Assembly (NCBI GenBank): GCA_949299135.1
Contig: CASFZG010000016.1
Location: 1-64,000 of the forward strand
DNA length: 64,000 nt
Source: an uncultured Phascolarctobacterium sp.
GTDB taxonomy: Bacteria > Bacillota > Negativicutes > Acidaminococcales > Acidaminococcaceae
Reading direction: 5' to 3'
This document shows, in pieces, positions 54,079 to 61,708 of this stretch. How positions within the stretch are numbered: position 1 is the first letter of the stretch; each line of letters begins with the position of its first letter. The notes beneath the pieces were generated by a model. The model ran no database searches and had not been told where the DNA came from. It was given only the letters and a program-made list of their open reading frames with translations. The position numbers were made by a program, and so were the translations under genes.

Positions 54079-55365
54079 ATGAATAATAAGGCTAAAATGG
54101 GCTTTTGGACTATTGTGCTGTTTGGCATCAACAGTATCATTGGCTCGGGTATCTTTTTGCTGCCGAACAATGCCATGAGCATTATCGGCCCTGCCAGCCT
54201 TGGCGTATTGCTGTTTGATATGCTGCTGGTGCTGGCGATGACTTTTTGCTTTGCTGAGGCGAGCGGGCTGTTTAAGGATAACGGCGGTCCGTACATTTAT
54301 GCTAAAGAAGCGTTCGGCGATTTTATTGGCTACGAAGTTGGCTTTTTAACGTGGATTACGCGCATTATTGCGTTTTCGACCATGGGCGTCGGCTTTGCCA
54401 CAGCGTTGGGCGGCATTATGCCGGAGCTTGCCACGCCTATGATGAAGAATGTTATCGTTACTGTAATTTTTGCGCTGCTGGCGGTGATGAATCTGTTCGG
54501 CGTACAGCTGTTCAAGGTTATCCAGAACCTTGCTACGGTGGCAAAGATTTTGCCGTTTGTGCTGTTTATCGGCATGGGCATTTTCTTTATTGACAGCGCT
54601 AATTTTACACCGTTGTTCCCGGGCGGGGAATACACGCCGGGTACTTTTGGCACGGCTGCGGTAATGCTGTTCTTTACTTTTACCGGTTTTGAAAGCATTG
54701 CCGTTGCGGCTTCTGAAATGGAAAACCCGCAAAAGAACCTGCCGCGTGCGATTCTGGTTGCCATTGTTATTGTAGCTTCCATTTACTTTTTGTTGCTGGC
54801 CTGCGCTATTGGTATTATGGGTTACGAGCTGGCTAACACCACCGTGCCTGTACAGGAAGCCTTCGGTCGTATTGCAGGCAGCTTCGGTACCGGCATTGTT
54901 GCGTCCGGTACGTTAATTTCCATCGGTGCGCTGTGCATCAGTTCGTCCTTTGTTACACCGTACAGTTGTCTGGCTTTGGCCGAAAAAGGCATGCTGCCCG
55001 CAGTGATGACGAAACGCAACCGTTTTAACGCGCCGTACTGGTGTATTCTGGCGTCTACTATTATCGCCATGCTGATTGCCTATACCGGCAGCTTTACTTT
55101 CCTGGCATCGATAAGTGTTGTGTCACGTTTTTCGCAGTACATTCCTACCTGCCTTTCCATTCCGGTGTTCCGCAAAAAGATGCCGGATGCGCCGCGTGCG
55201 TTTAAAATTCCGTTCGGTCCGGTTATTCCGGCCATTGCCGTGCTGACCAGCATTTGGTTGCTGGCACAGGCTAAACCGCAGCAGCTTATTATGGGCCTGG
55301 GTGCGGCGGTAATTGCAGTGCCGTTTTATTACTTTGTTTATAAAAATAAAAAAGAGCAGGCTTAA
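54079..55365 (+). CDS. APC-superfamily amino acid permease
   Basis: 428 residues with about 12 hydrophobic helices. The first helix contains GINSIIGSGIFLLP, the substrate-binding signature of APC transporters, and helix 6 contains FFTFTGFESIAVAASEMENPQKN. It is an inner-membrane amino-acid or polyamine carrier. Cotranscribed with the PuuD-like gene; ends at a strong hairpin. Confidence 0.9.
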   Translation: MNNKAKMGFWTIVLFGINSIIGSGIFLLPNNAMSIIGPASLGVLLFDMLLVLAMTFCFAEASGLFKDNGGPYIYAKEAFGDFIGYEVGFLTWITRIIAFSTMGVGFATALGGIMPELATPMMKNVIVTVIFALLAVMNLFGVQLFKVIQNLATVAKILPFVLFIGMGIFFIDSANFTPLFPGGEYTPGTFGTAAVMLFFTFTGFESIAVAASEMENPQKNLPRAILVAIVIVASIYFLLLACAIGIMGYELANTTVPVQEAFGRIAGSFGTGIVASGTLISIGALCISSSFVTPYSCLALAEKGMLPAVMTKRNRFNAPYWCILASTIIAMLIAYTGSFTFLASISVVSRFSQYIPTCLSIPVFRKKMPDAPRAFKIPFGPVIPAIAVLTSIWLLAQAKPQQLIMGLGAAVIAVPFYYFVYKNKKEQA

Positions 55366-55378
55366 CCCTGCACACCAA

Positions 55379-55410
55379 AAAAGCGAAGGTATTATACCTT
55401 CGCTTTTTGC
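55379..55410. terminator. Bidirectional terminator between permease and secreted-protein genes
   Basis: AAGCGAAGGTAT (55381-55392) and ATACCTTCGCTT (55394-55405) form a near-perfect palindrome with A-run before and T-run after, so it can stop transcripts from both converging genes. Confidence 0.9.
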
Positions 55411-55449
55411 TTTATAACTGCTTACTTATAATTTATTTACAACTTTACA

Positions 55450-56072
55450 TCAAGGTCTCAGTTTTTCCATTTCCAGACGTACCTGGTACATCTGGTCTTC
55501 GGTAATGCCAAGCTGTGTGGCAACTGCATCCCAATCAGTTGCGGGCGGGTTGTGCATTTCAACAATCTGCGCCGGGGTGCTATCAACACTGCGTGTGCAA
55601 CATCGCCCATGCCAAAGTTCTGTTCAAACAGCGGCAGGCTTACGGCGGTGTCAACGCCAAGCACGGTGCTTAAATATTCGGCGTCGTTTTTATCGTGCGC
55701 GGCTTTAATGTCGTTAGGGGTCAGCCCCAGCATATATTCAACGCGCGGCCATCTGTTGTATTCGGTTTTCAAATCAAGCACGGCGCCCATGTCCTTACCG
55801 GTGGCATAGCTTAAAAAGGCAGCGTGGCGCAGTTCTTTAAAGCCCCAGCCCTGGTTGTAAAATTTTTTAACGGTGCTTTCAGCTACGCCAAAGCGTGCGC
55901 TGATGGAATCAATTTCGTTATCAATGCGTACCTGATGCGGCACAAGCCCTTCGCGTGCAGCGGGGCGCGGCGGCAGCGGTTTTGCTTCGGCGGTGCTGCT
56001 TAAAATATCGGTAGTAAAAGGTGCAGCAACAATGCCAAAGGCGAGTGCGAGAGTTAATAAGGATTTTTTCAT
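55450..56072 (-). pseudogene. Secreted repeat protein with a one-base frameshift
   Basis: From ATG 56072 the frame reads a signal peptide (residues 1-30, ending STAEA), then about 130 residues to GDVAHAV, after which it changes into Arg-rich sequence and stops at 55458. Shifting frame at about 55585-55590 restores DSTPAQIVEMHNPPATDWDA and LGITEDQMYQVRLEMEKLRP, ending at 55450: one base is missing. The repaired protein is about 207 residues. It holds two related ~60-residue units (RFGVAESTVKKFYNQGWGF and VLGVDTAVSLPLFEQNFGMG starts, each ending LGLT/LGIT). No family recognised. Sequencing error or recent mutation cannot be told apart here. Confidence 0.78.
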
Positions 56073-56175
56073 ACGTTACCACCCTTTCATAATCAATAAT
56101 AATTCTATATTACTCATTGTATCACAGTTTTATGCGTTTTGCATTAAGTAAGTTTAAAATTTTATATGGAATTTA

Positions 56176-56208
56176 TAAAAAAGCCCCCAAAGCATAAACT
56201 TTGAGGGC
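56176..56208 (-). terminator. Terminator of the SMR efflux pair
   Basis: On the minus strand GCCCTCAAAG-TTTATG-CTTTGGGGGC followed by TTTTTT (plus 56183-56208 with A-run 56177-56182). Confidence 0.88.
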
Positions 56209-56238
56209 AACTGCTCTGACAGAGCAGGGAGGGGGCTG

Positions 56239-56559
56239 TTATACCATTTTTAAAAGCACTATGCCGCTGATCATGGTGGCGATGCCTACAAAGCCGAGCG
56301 GTTTAATCCGCAGGCCGAAAAAGGTTTTATCCACGCAAGTGGTTAAAAGTATGCCCAGTGCGCCCCAGACGGCATACGCGATGCTTAAGTCCAGCGTTAC
56401 CAGCGCTTGTGCCATAAGCAAAAAGGCAACGCCGATAAGTGCCAGTGAGGCAAAGCCGTATTTTTTGTCGGCAAAGCCGTTCGATTTTTTGAGGCAGACG
56501 TTGGCAATTACGTCCGCGATAACGGCGAGAATTATATAAAAAAGTCCTGTCATCTGCAT
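56239..56559 (-). CDS. Small multidrug resistance (SMR) efflux subunit, MdtI-like
   Basis: 106 residues from the ATG at 56559, with AGGGTG 8 bases upstream and one base of separation from the preceding SMR stop. Four hydrophobic helices fill the protein; the EmrE-type glutamate in helix 1 is replaced (YIILAVIADVIANVCLKKSNGF: Asp instead), and helix 3 has SIAYAVWGALGI. In paired SMR systems the two subunits form a heterodimer and one may lack the canonical Glu. Exports cations such as polyamines or quaternary ammonium compounds by inference. Confidence 0.88.
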   Translation of the reverse strand: MQMTGLFYIILAVIADVIANVCLKKSNGFADKKYGFASLALIGVAFLLMAQALVTLDLSIAYAVWGALGILLTTCVDKTFFGLRIKPLGFVGIATMISGIVLLKMV

Positions 56560-56560
56560 T

Positions 56561-56896
56561 TCAATCACACCCTACTTTAAAAGTGCCTTTTTTAATCATT
56601 ACAAGCCCGGCGATGATGACGCCGAAGGCTAAAAGTTTAATGGGCGGCATGGTTTCGTTAAAAATCAGCCAGGCCATTAAAGCCGTGCCCGCAAGGCCAA
56701 GCCCTTCCCAAACGGCGTAGGCGACGCTGATGGGGATTTTTTTTACAGCCTTGCTTAAGCAGAAGTACGAACAGGCCATAGCCGCCAGCATTACGGGGTA
56801 GCCGATAAGCCATTCGTGCGTTACGGAAAACTTCATAAATGTGGTGCCGCTTACTTCCAGCGCGATGGCTGCCAGCAGCATATAGAAATGTTTCAT
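56561..56896 (-). CDS. Small multidrug resistance (SMR) efflux subunit, MdtJ-like
   Basis: 111 residues, four helices. Helix 1 carries the canonical Glu14 (FYMLLAAIALEVSGTTFMK) that binds substrate and protons, and SVAYAVWEGLGL is the SMR signature. RBS AAAGGGTGAA. It is transcribed with the following SMR gene from a MerR-type promoter at 56945-56975. Confidence 0.91.
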   Translation of the reverse strand: MKHFYMLLAAIALEVSGTTFMKFSVTHEWLIGYPVMLAAMACSYFCLSKAVKKIPISVAYAVWEGLGLAGTALMAWLIFNETMPPIKLLAFGVIIAGLVMIKKGTFKVGCD

Positions 56897-56914
56897 AATA
56901 TTTCACCCTTTCAC

Positions 56915-56943
56915 TTGCGGTAAAACAATTTAACCGCTATAAT
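56915..56943 (+). promoter_or_regulatory. Promoter of the MerR regulator gene
   Basis: TTGCGG (56915-56920), 17-base spacer, TATAAT (56938-56943). Its transcript would start inside the divergent operator, so the regulator probably represses itself. Confidence 0.7.
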
Positions 56944-56944
56944 A

Positions 56945-56975
56945 ATCTTAAAGTATGGTGCTACACCATAGTCAA
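56945..56975 (-). promoter_or_regulatory. MerR-type promoter and operator of the SMR genes
   Basis: On the minus strand TTGACT (plus 56970-56975) and TAAGAT (56945-56950) are 19 bases apart, too long for unaided sigma-70. The spacer holds the palindrome TATGGTG-TAG-CACCATA (56954-56970). A 19-bp spacer with a dyad between -35 and -10 is the classic MerR activator promoter, matching the divergent MerR gene. Confidence 0.88.
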
Positions 56976-56990
56976 GGGGTGCTTTTAAAA

Positions 56991-57803
56991 TTGTCACAAA
57001 GATTTTTAAAAACGGGTGAATTTGCCGCGTTTTGCAATACAACCAAGGATACGCTGTTCCATTACGACGATATCGGGCTGTTAAAGCCGCTGCGCACTGC
57101 GCCCAACGGCTACCGTTATTATTCGCTGAACCAGATTTACATGTTTGACCTGATAACGACGCTGAAGGAACTGGGGCTTTCGCTGGAGCAGATAAAAAAC
57201 TACATGGACAGGCGTGACAGCGACGCTTTTGTTACGCTGTTAAAGGAGCAGGACAAACGCCTGAAGGCGAAAATTGACCAGCTTACGCGCCGACGCAGGC
57301 TTTTGCGCAACACGCTGGCGCAGATGCGGGAATCGTTCGACGTGGAGGAAGACGTAATTACCGTTGAAGAAATGCCGGAGGAGTATTTTATCATCAGCGA
57401 CCCGATTACCAACCAGTCGGAGAAGGAACTGTTTGCGGTGGTAAGCCGCCACTGGGATTACTGCACAAAGCACAACGCCTACGACGATTTTGTCACCGGC
57501 GAGATAATTGCTTACGAAAACATCCAGAACGGCAGTTTCGCCAGCAGCTGGTATTCGTCGCACATTGATAAAAAAATCAAAAGCCGCTACCTGCACATTA
57601 AACCGGCGGGCAACTATGCCACCAAGTACATCCGCTGCTCGTATTACGGGCTGAAGGAGGAATACCGCAAGTTCTGCGAGGAAGTGGCGGCAATGGGCTG
57701 TAAAATTTGCGGCGATATTTACCAGAACGACATTACCAATTACCTGTCCGAGCGTTATGCGGACGATTATTTAATGAGGCTTGAGGTGCGCGTGGAGCGT
57801 TGA
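56991..57803 (+). CDS. MerR-family transcriptional regulator with effector domain
   Basis: 270 residues from TTG 56991 (AAGGGG upstream); longer frames would start inside the operator. N-terminal MerR helix-turn-helix (about 1-70: KTGEFAAFCNTTKDTLFHYDDIGLLKP), a dimerisation coiled coil (about 75-115), and a C-terminal domain (about 120-270) reminiscent of GyrI-like multidrug-binding domains (BmrR/TipA type). Probably senses a toxic organic cation and activates the divergent SMR genes. Its stop is 7 bases before the next gene, so the pseudo-ATPase is likely in the same transcript. Confidence 0.87.
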   Translation: MSQRFLKTGEFAAFCNTTKDTLFHYDDIGLLKPLRTAPNGYRYYSLNQIYMFDLITTLKELGLSLEQIKNYMDRRDSDAFVTLLKEQDKRLKAKIDQLTRRRRLLRNTLAQMRESFDVEEDVITVEEMPEEYFIISDPITNQSEKELFAVVSRHWDYCTKHNAYDDFVTGEIIAYENIQNGSFASSWYSSHIDKKIKSRYLHIKPAGNYATKYIRCSYYGLKEEYRKFCEEVAAMGCKICGDIYQNDITNYLSERYADDYLMRLEVRVER

Positions 57804-57810
57804 GGTTATG

Positions 57811-59379
57811 ATGACGGATAAAAAAGATTTACGCAAAAATTTAAATATCTGCCTGCTGCTGACGCTGCTTTTATGCGTGCTGGCGGTTTTGCCGCTGTTT
57901 GCGCCGCAGGCGGATTGGCGTTTGAATGCAGCAATTTTTGGCGGACAAGTTGTACTTGTGCTGCCGCTGCTATATTACGCCAAAGCTGTTTTGCGCAGGG
58001 GCAGGCAGCTTTTGTTCGGCGGTGTGCCTGCTATGGAAGGGCTGGCGTTTGCAGCGTGCGTGGCGGGGCTGATTGGCAGTTTTGCCGTTGGCATAAGCGC
58101 GTTGCAGGGCGGTGTGGCGCTTAATGGTTTGCTTTTTGCGCCGCTGGCGCTGATATTGTTTTTAATTTTTGCTGCGGCGTATTTTAAAACGCAAAGCGGT
58201 TGGGCAAACGCAGAAGCTGACGAAGTTTTAACGCCGGACGGAACAGCGGCGGTACTGCTGCCTGCGGTGTTTGCACTGGCATTGGCGGCGGCGCTAAGCT
58301 GGTGGTTCCGCGGCTGGGGTGCGGCAGCGGCGTGGCAGGTGCCGGGCAGCGTGCTGTTGGCAGCCGGTGCGGGCGTATTTATGCTGGGCGGCAGTTTGCC
58401 TTTATATTACGCATCGCGCCGTGCGGAAAAATGCGGCTTTGCGTTTACTGATAAATTAGCGGCTGAAAATTGCCGCCGCATAACTATGGCAGTATTTGAT
58501 GAAAGTTTTGCTAAAACAGATGAGCAGGAAATTACAGATGTTACCGGCGTTGCCATCAGCGAAGCGCAGCTTTTGGCACTTGCTGCAAGCGTTATGAGTG
58601 CTGCGGGCGACCCGTTGGCGGAATTGTTTAAGGAAAAAGCGGCGGGTATGGAACTGCCGGTATGCAGCGGTGTGCTTAAAATGCGCGGCGGCGTTACGGC
58701 GCAGTGCAGCCGCAAAAATATCCGCCTGGGGCAGCTTGCTTTTGTGTTAAGCGTGGCAACGGTGCCCGTGCAGTACATAAAAATGGGCGACGAACTGGCG
58801 GCGCAGGGCAAAACGGTGCTTTATGTAACCGGCGGCAGGTCGCTGCTGGGCGTTATCGCCGTGGGGCAGCGCGTTAATACAGGCATTGTACCTGCACTGG
58901 CAGAACTGCGTGCTTTGGGCGTGCGTACTGTTATGTTTGCCGCTGGCAATAAGCAGGCGGCGGAATACAACGGCAGCAAAGCCGGTTTTGCACAGACGGT
59001 GGCAGAGTTGACTGAAGCGCACCAGCAGGAACTGACCGATGCTTTTTGCCGTGCCGGTGAATTTGTGGCAGTGTTAAAACGCGGCGAAGGTTCGCAGGTA
59101 ACTGCTGCGCTGTACAATCAGGCAGCGGCAGAGTGCGGCAGCATTGTGCTTAATGACGGCAATATCGCCAATCTGGCGCAAGCCGTAAAATTGAGTGCAA
59201 ACCTGCAAAAAATTAACGGGCTGAATATTAAAATTGCGCTGTGGCTGGGTACGCTGTGGGCGGTAATGGCGGCGTGCGGCTGGCAGCTGCTGTTTAAAAC
59301 CGTTCTGCCCGGAGCGGTGCTGGCAGGTATGCTGGTGTTATCCGCCTTGGCGGTGTGGCTGAACAGCAAACGGATTTAA
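57811..59379 (+). CDS. Degenerate P-type (P1B-like) ATPase, probably not catalytic
   Basis: 522 residues from ATG 57811 (GAGG 5 bases upstream; ATG 57808 is too close). The layout follows CopA-type ATPases: paired helices (about 10-30, 38-60), M1-M2 (70-125), M3-M4 (140-205), a cytoplasmic P/N-like part and M5-M6 ending AVLAGMLVLSALAVWLNSKRI. But the actuator domain between M2 and M3 is reduced to about 20 residues, the CPC helix reads FMLGG, DKTGT reads D230-ESFA, HP reads DP, TGDN reads AAGN (377-380) and GDGIND reads GEGSQV. Only the phosphorylatable Asp remains. The frame is intact, so it is probably a functional pseudoenzyme. Expressed with the MerR gene. Confidence 0.82.
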   Translation: MTDKKDLRKNLNICLLLTLLLCVLAVLPLFAPQADWRLNAAIFGGQVVLVLPLLYYAKAVLRRGRQLLFGGVPAMEGLAFAACVAGLIGSFAVGISALQGGVALNGLLFAPLALILFLIFAAAYFKTQSGWANAEADEVLTPDGTAAVLLPAVFALALAAALSWWFRGWGAAAAWQVPGSVLLAAGAGVFMLGGSLPLYYASRRAEKCGFAFTDKLAAENCRRITMAVFDESFAKTDEQEITDVTGVAISEAQLLALAASVMSAAGDPLAELFKEKAAGMELPVCSGVLKMRGGVTAQCSRKNIRLGQLAFVLSVATVPVQYIKMGDELAAQGKTVLYVTGGRSLLGVIAVGQRVNTGIVPALAELRALGVRTVMFAAGNKQAAEYNGSKAGFAQTVAELTEAHQQELTDAFCRAGEFVAVLKRGEGSQVTAALYNQAAAECGSIVLNDGNIANLAQAVKLSANLQKINGLNIKIALWLGTLWAVMAACGWQLLFKTVLPGAVLAGMLVLSALAVWLNSKRI

Positions 59380-59451
59380 AGCAAACTGCTGTGGGTAAAA
59401 CCATGGCAGTTTTTAATTTTGAATAGAAAAAATAAAAAACTTTTTAAAATT

Positions 59452-59494
59452 TTAGCACTCACCTATTGACAGTGCTAACAACAAGTGGTATATT
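59452..59494 (+). promoter_or_regulatory. CIRCE operator and promoter of hsp20
   Basis: TTAGCACTC-N9-CAGTGCTAA (59452-59478) is the HrcA-binding CIRCE element with one mismatch to consensus in the right arm. It overlaps the promoter TTGACA (59466-59471), 17-base spacer, TATATT (59489-59494). HrcA would repress until heat shock. Confidence 0.92.
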
Positions 59495-59510
59495 ATATTC
59501 AGAACGAAGG

Positions 59511-59536
59511 AAGGCCCCGAAAGGAACCGGGGCCTT
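59511..59536 (+). promoter_or_regulatory. 5' leader hairpin of hsp20
   Basis: AAGGCCCCG-AAAGGAAC-CGGGGCCTT, a 9-bp stem starting about 10 bases after the predicted transcript start. It is not followed by a T-run, so it is more likely an mRNA-stabilising or regulatory structure than a terminator. It does not enclose the RBS at 59593-59600. Confidence 0.6.
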
Positions 59537-59608
59537 TAAACACGTTCAGAAGCGACAGCCTTTAAAGCTGCTGAAATAGATTGCAAGTTTTGAAAGGAAG
59601 TCTTTATT

Positions 59609-60058
59609 ATGTTGTTACCTACTATTTTTGGAGAAAACTTATTCGACGATTTTATGGACGATAATTTTGAAAGGAACTTCTTCGGCAGCAGGAACCCGCT
59701 GTATGGCAAACACAGCAAAAACCTGATGAAAACCGACGTTAAAGAAACCGATAACGGTTATGAGCTTGACATCGACCTGCCGGGCTTTAAAAAAGATGAA
59801 ATCACGGCTCATCTGGAAGATGGTTATTTGACCGTATCGGCTGCCAAAGGCGTTGATAAGGACGAAAAAGATAAAGAAGGCCGTTATATCCGCCGTGAGC
59901 GTTACAGCGGCAGCATGACGAGAAGCTTCTATGTCGGCAACGCTGTTACCGAACAGGATATCAAAGCCAAATACGAAGACGGTATTCTGAGCCTGAGCAT
60001 TCCTAAAAAAGACCCGAAAGCCGTTGAAGCTAAAAAATACATCGCCATCGAAGGCTGA
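59609..60058 (+). CDS. Small heat-shock protein (Hsp20/alpha-crystallin family)
   Basis: 149 residues. Alpha-crystallin domain about 40-135 (VKETDNGYELDIDLPGFKKDEITAHLEDGYLTVSA ... EDGILSLSIPKK, with the conserved A-x-x-x-n-G-v-L-type ending). Binds unfolding proteins without ATP. RBS GAAAGGAAG. Controlled by CIRCE, unusual for Hsp20 outside Firmicutes. Confidence 0.95.
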   Translation: MLLPTIFGENLFDDFMDDNFERNFFGSRNPLYGKHSKNLMKTDVKETDNGYELDIDLPGFKKDEITAHLEDGYLTVSAAKGVDKDEKDKEGRYIRRERYSGSMTRSFYVGNAVTEQDIKAKYEDGILSLSIPKKDPKAVEAKKYIAIEG

Positions 60059-60088
60059 TAAGTTGTAACTGAATAACCACATAATACA

Positions 60089-60123
60089 AACAGCTGCGGG
60101 ATTTTGTACCGCAGCTGTTTTGC
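60089..60123 (+). terminator. Terminator of hsp20
   Basis: AACAGCTGCGG (60089-60099) pairs with CCGCAGCTGTT (60109-60119), followed by TTTGCG. Confidence 0.85.
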
Positions 60124-60137
60124 GTTTAGGGATAAAA

Positions 60138-60217
60138 CACTGCGCAGCATAACGGAGTTATGGTGTGCAGTGCCAAGCGAAAAAAATCCGGCATACCAGT
60201 GATATGCCGGATTTTTT
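60138..60217 (+). ncRNA. Candidate structured RNA with its own terminator
   Basis: CACTGC (60138-60143) pairs with GCAGTG (60167-60172); after a symmetrical 4x4 internal loop, CATAAC (60148-60153) pairs with GTTATG (60157-60162) around a GGA loop. It is followed by a strong terminator hairpin (60181-60217: 15-bp AAAAAATCCGGCATA/TATGCCGGATTTTTT). No convincing promoter is found, so it could be a small RNA, a leader or a processed fragment. Confidence 0.4.
60181..60217 (+). terminator. Perfect 15-bp terminator hairpin before the MBOAT gene
   Basis: AAAAAATCCGGCATA-CCAGTGA-TATGCCGGATTTTTT. Symmetric A/T runs allow function in both directions. It isolates hsp20 from the O-acylation genes. Confidence 0.92.
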
Positions 60218-60324
60218 ATATGGGCAAAGCGCTAAAGAAAATATTTGCAGTACGTAAGTTAGAATGTATTGCAGGGGGGGAAGTGCGTGTTAAAATAATA
60301 GTAAATTTAAAGTGGGAGATTTTT

Positions 60325-61689
60325 ATGCTTTTTAATTCTTACGAATTTATTTTTATCTTTTTGCCTGTTACGCTGATCGGTTATTATCTGGCGGCTAAAT
60401 ATATTAAAAATCAGGCGGCAAAGCTGTTTTTAATTTTTGCTTCCGTCTGCTTTTATTCTTATTGGGACATCAATAATTTACCGGTGCTTTTAGCTTCTAT
60501 CTGTGTCAATTATTTGTTTGGCAGGTGGTTGACTGCTAACCGCAGCAAAAAAGTTTTAGCCGCTGGCGTTGCGTTTAACCTGTTGTTTTTAGCTTATTAT
60601 AAATATACAAATTTTATTATTGAAAACCTGAACTATTTATTTGATGCCGGTTTTGCTATGCAGAATATCGTTTTGCCGCTCGGTATATCGTTTTTCACCT
60701 TTACCCAGACGGCTTATCTTGTCGACGTATACCGCGGTGAAACCAAAGCATACAGCAAAAGTGATTACCTGCTGTTTGTAACAATTTTTCCGCATTTAAT
60801 CGCCGGACCTATTTTATATCACCGTGACATGATACTGCAGTTCTCGCAAAGCGAACGGTATAAAATAAATTATAAAAATTTAACCTACGGTATTTTGTGG
60901 TTTACCATAGGTTTGTTTAAAAAAGTGGTTATTGCCGATAAACTGGCGATTTATGCTGACAGGGTTTTTAATGCAACAAACAATTTAACCATGCTTGATG
61001 CGTGGGGTGGTTCGCTTGCCTATACCCTACAATTATATTTTGACTTTTCTGGTTACTCTGAAATGGCAATCGGCCTTGGGCTGATGTTTAACTATAATCT
61101 GCCGCTTAACTTTAACCTGCCCTACCGGGCGACAAGCATTATAGATTTCTGGCGCCGCTGGCATATGACATTATCGGCATTTTTGAAAAACTATTTGTAT
61201 ATTCCGCTGGGCGGCAATAGAACAGGGCATCACTTGCGAAATATTATGATAACAATGTTTTTAGGTGGTTTGTGGCATGGTGCAGGCTGGACATTTATTT
61301 TTTGGGGTGTGCTGCACGGTATTTACATTTGCATAAACCACTTGTGGCGTAAAACCAAATATACCTTGCCGCAATGCCTGAACTGGTTTATAACTTTTAA
61401 CGCTGTTAATATTGCGTGGATATTTTTCAGGGCAACAACCTTCAGCGACGCAGTAAATGTGCTGACAGCCATGTTTGATGTGAGTAATTTAACAGGCGGT
61501 GTAATTGCTTTAAAGCATATTGGCGGACTTTTAGCCGTAATGATAGTAGTGTTGCTTGGAATAGATACTGTAAAAGTTGAAAGAAGATTTGTGCCTAATT
61601 ATTGCTGGTTAATTGCATTGATATTAATGTTTGTTTATCCGGTATTGAAACTTGGACAGGTAACACAATTTTTATATTTTCAATTTTAA
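60325..61689 (+). CDS. MBOAT-family O-acyltransferase (AlgI/DltB-like)
   Basis: 454 residues from ATG 60325 (GGGAG upstream). About 10-12 hydrophobic helices; the MBOAT signature runs WRRWHMTLSAFLKNYLYIPLGGNR with the catalytic His in GLWHGAGWTFIFWGVLHG. These enzymes transfer acyl groups across the inner membrane for O-acylation of extracellular glycans (alginate, cell-wall polymer or LPS). Paired with an SGNH-like partner gene 19 bases downstream. Visibly more AT-rich than the lpx genes. Confidence 0.91.
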   Translation: MLFNSYEFIFIFLPVTLIGYYLAAKYIKNQAAKLFLIFASVCFYSYWDINNLPVLLASICVNYLFGRWLTANRSKKVLAAGVAFNLLFLAYYKYTNFIIENLNYLFDAGFAMQNIVLPLGISFFTFTQTAYLVDVYRGETKAYSKSDYLLFVTIFPHLIAGPILYHRDMILQFSQSERYKINYKNLTYGILWFTIGLFKKVVIADKLAIYADRVFNATNNLTMLDAWGGSLAYTLQLYFDFSGYSEMAIGLGLMFNYNLPLNFNLPYRATSIIDFWRRWHMTLSAFLKNYLYIPLGGNRTGHHLRNIMITMFLGGLWHGAGWTFIFWGVLHGIYICINHLWRKTKYTLPQCLNWFITFNAVNIAWIFFRATTFSDAVNVLTAMFDVSNLTGGVIALKHIGGLLAVMIVVLLGIDTVKVERRFVPNYCWLIALILMFVYPVLKLGQVTQFLYFQF

Positions 61690-61708
61690 GTTGATTTAGA
61701 GGTAACAA

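Noticed and set aside
59511-59536. ROSE or fourU RNA thermometer in the hsp20 leader
   Set aside because: The hairpin is about 60 bases upstream of the Shine-Dalgarno and does not pair with it.
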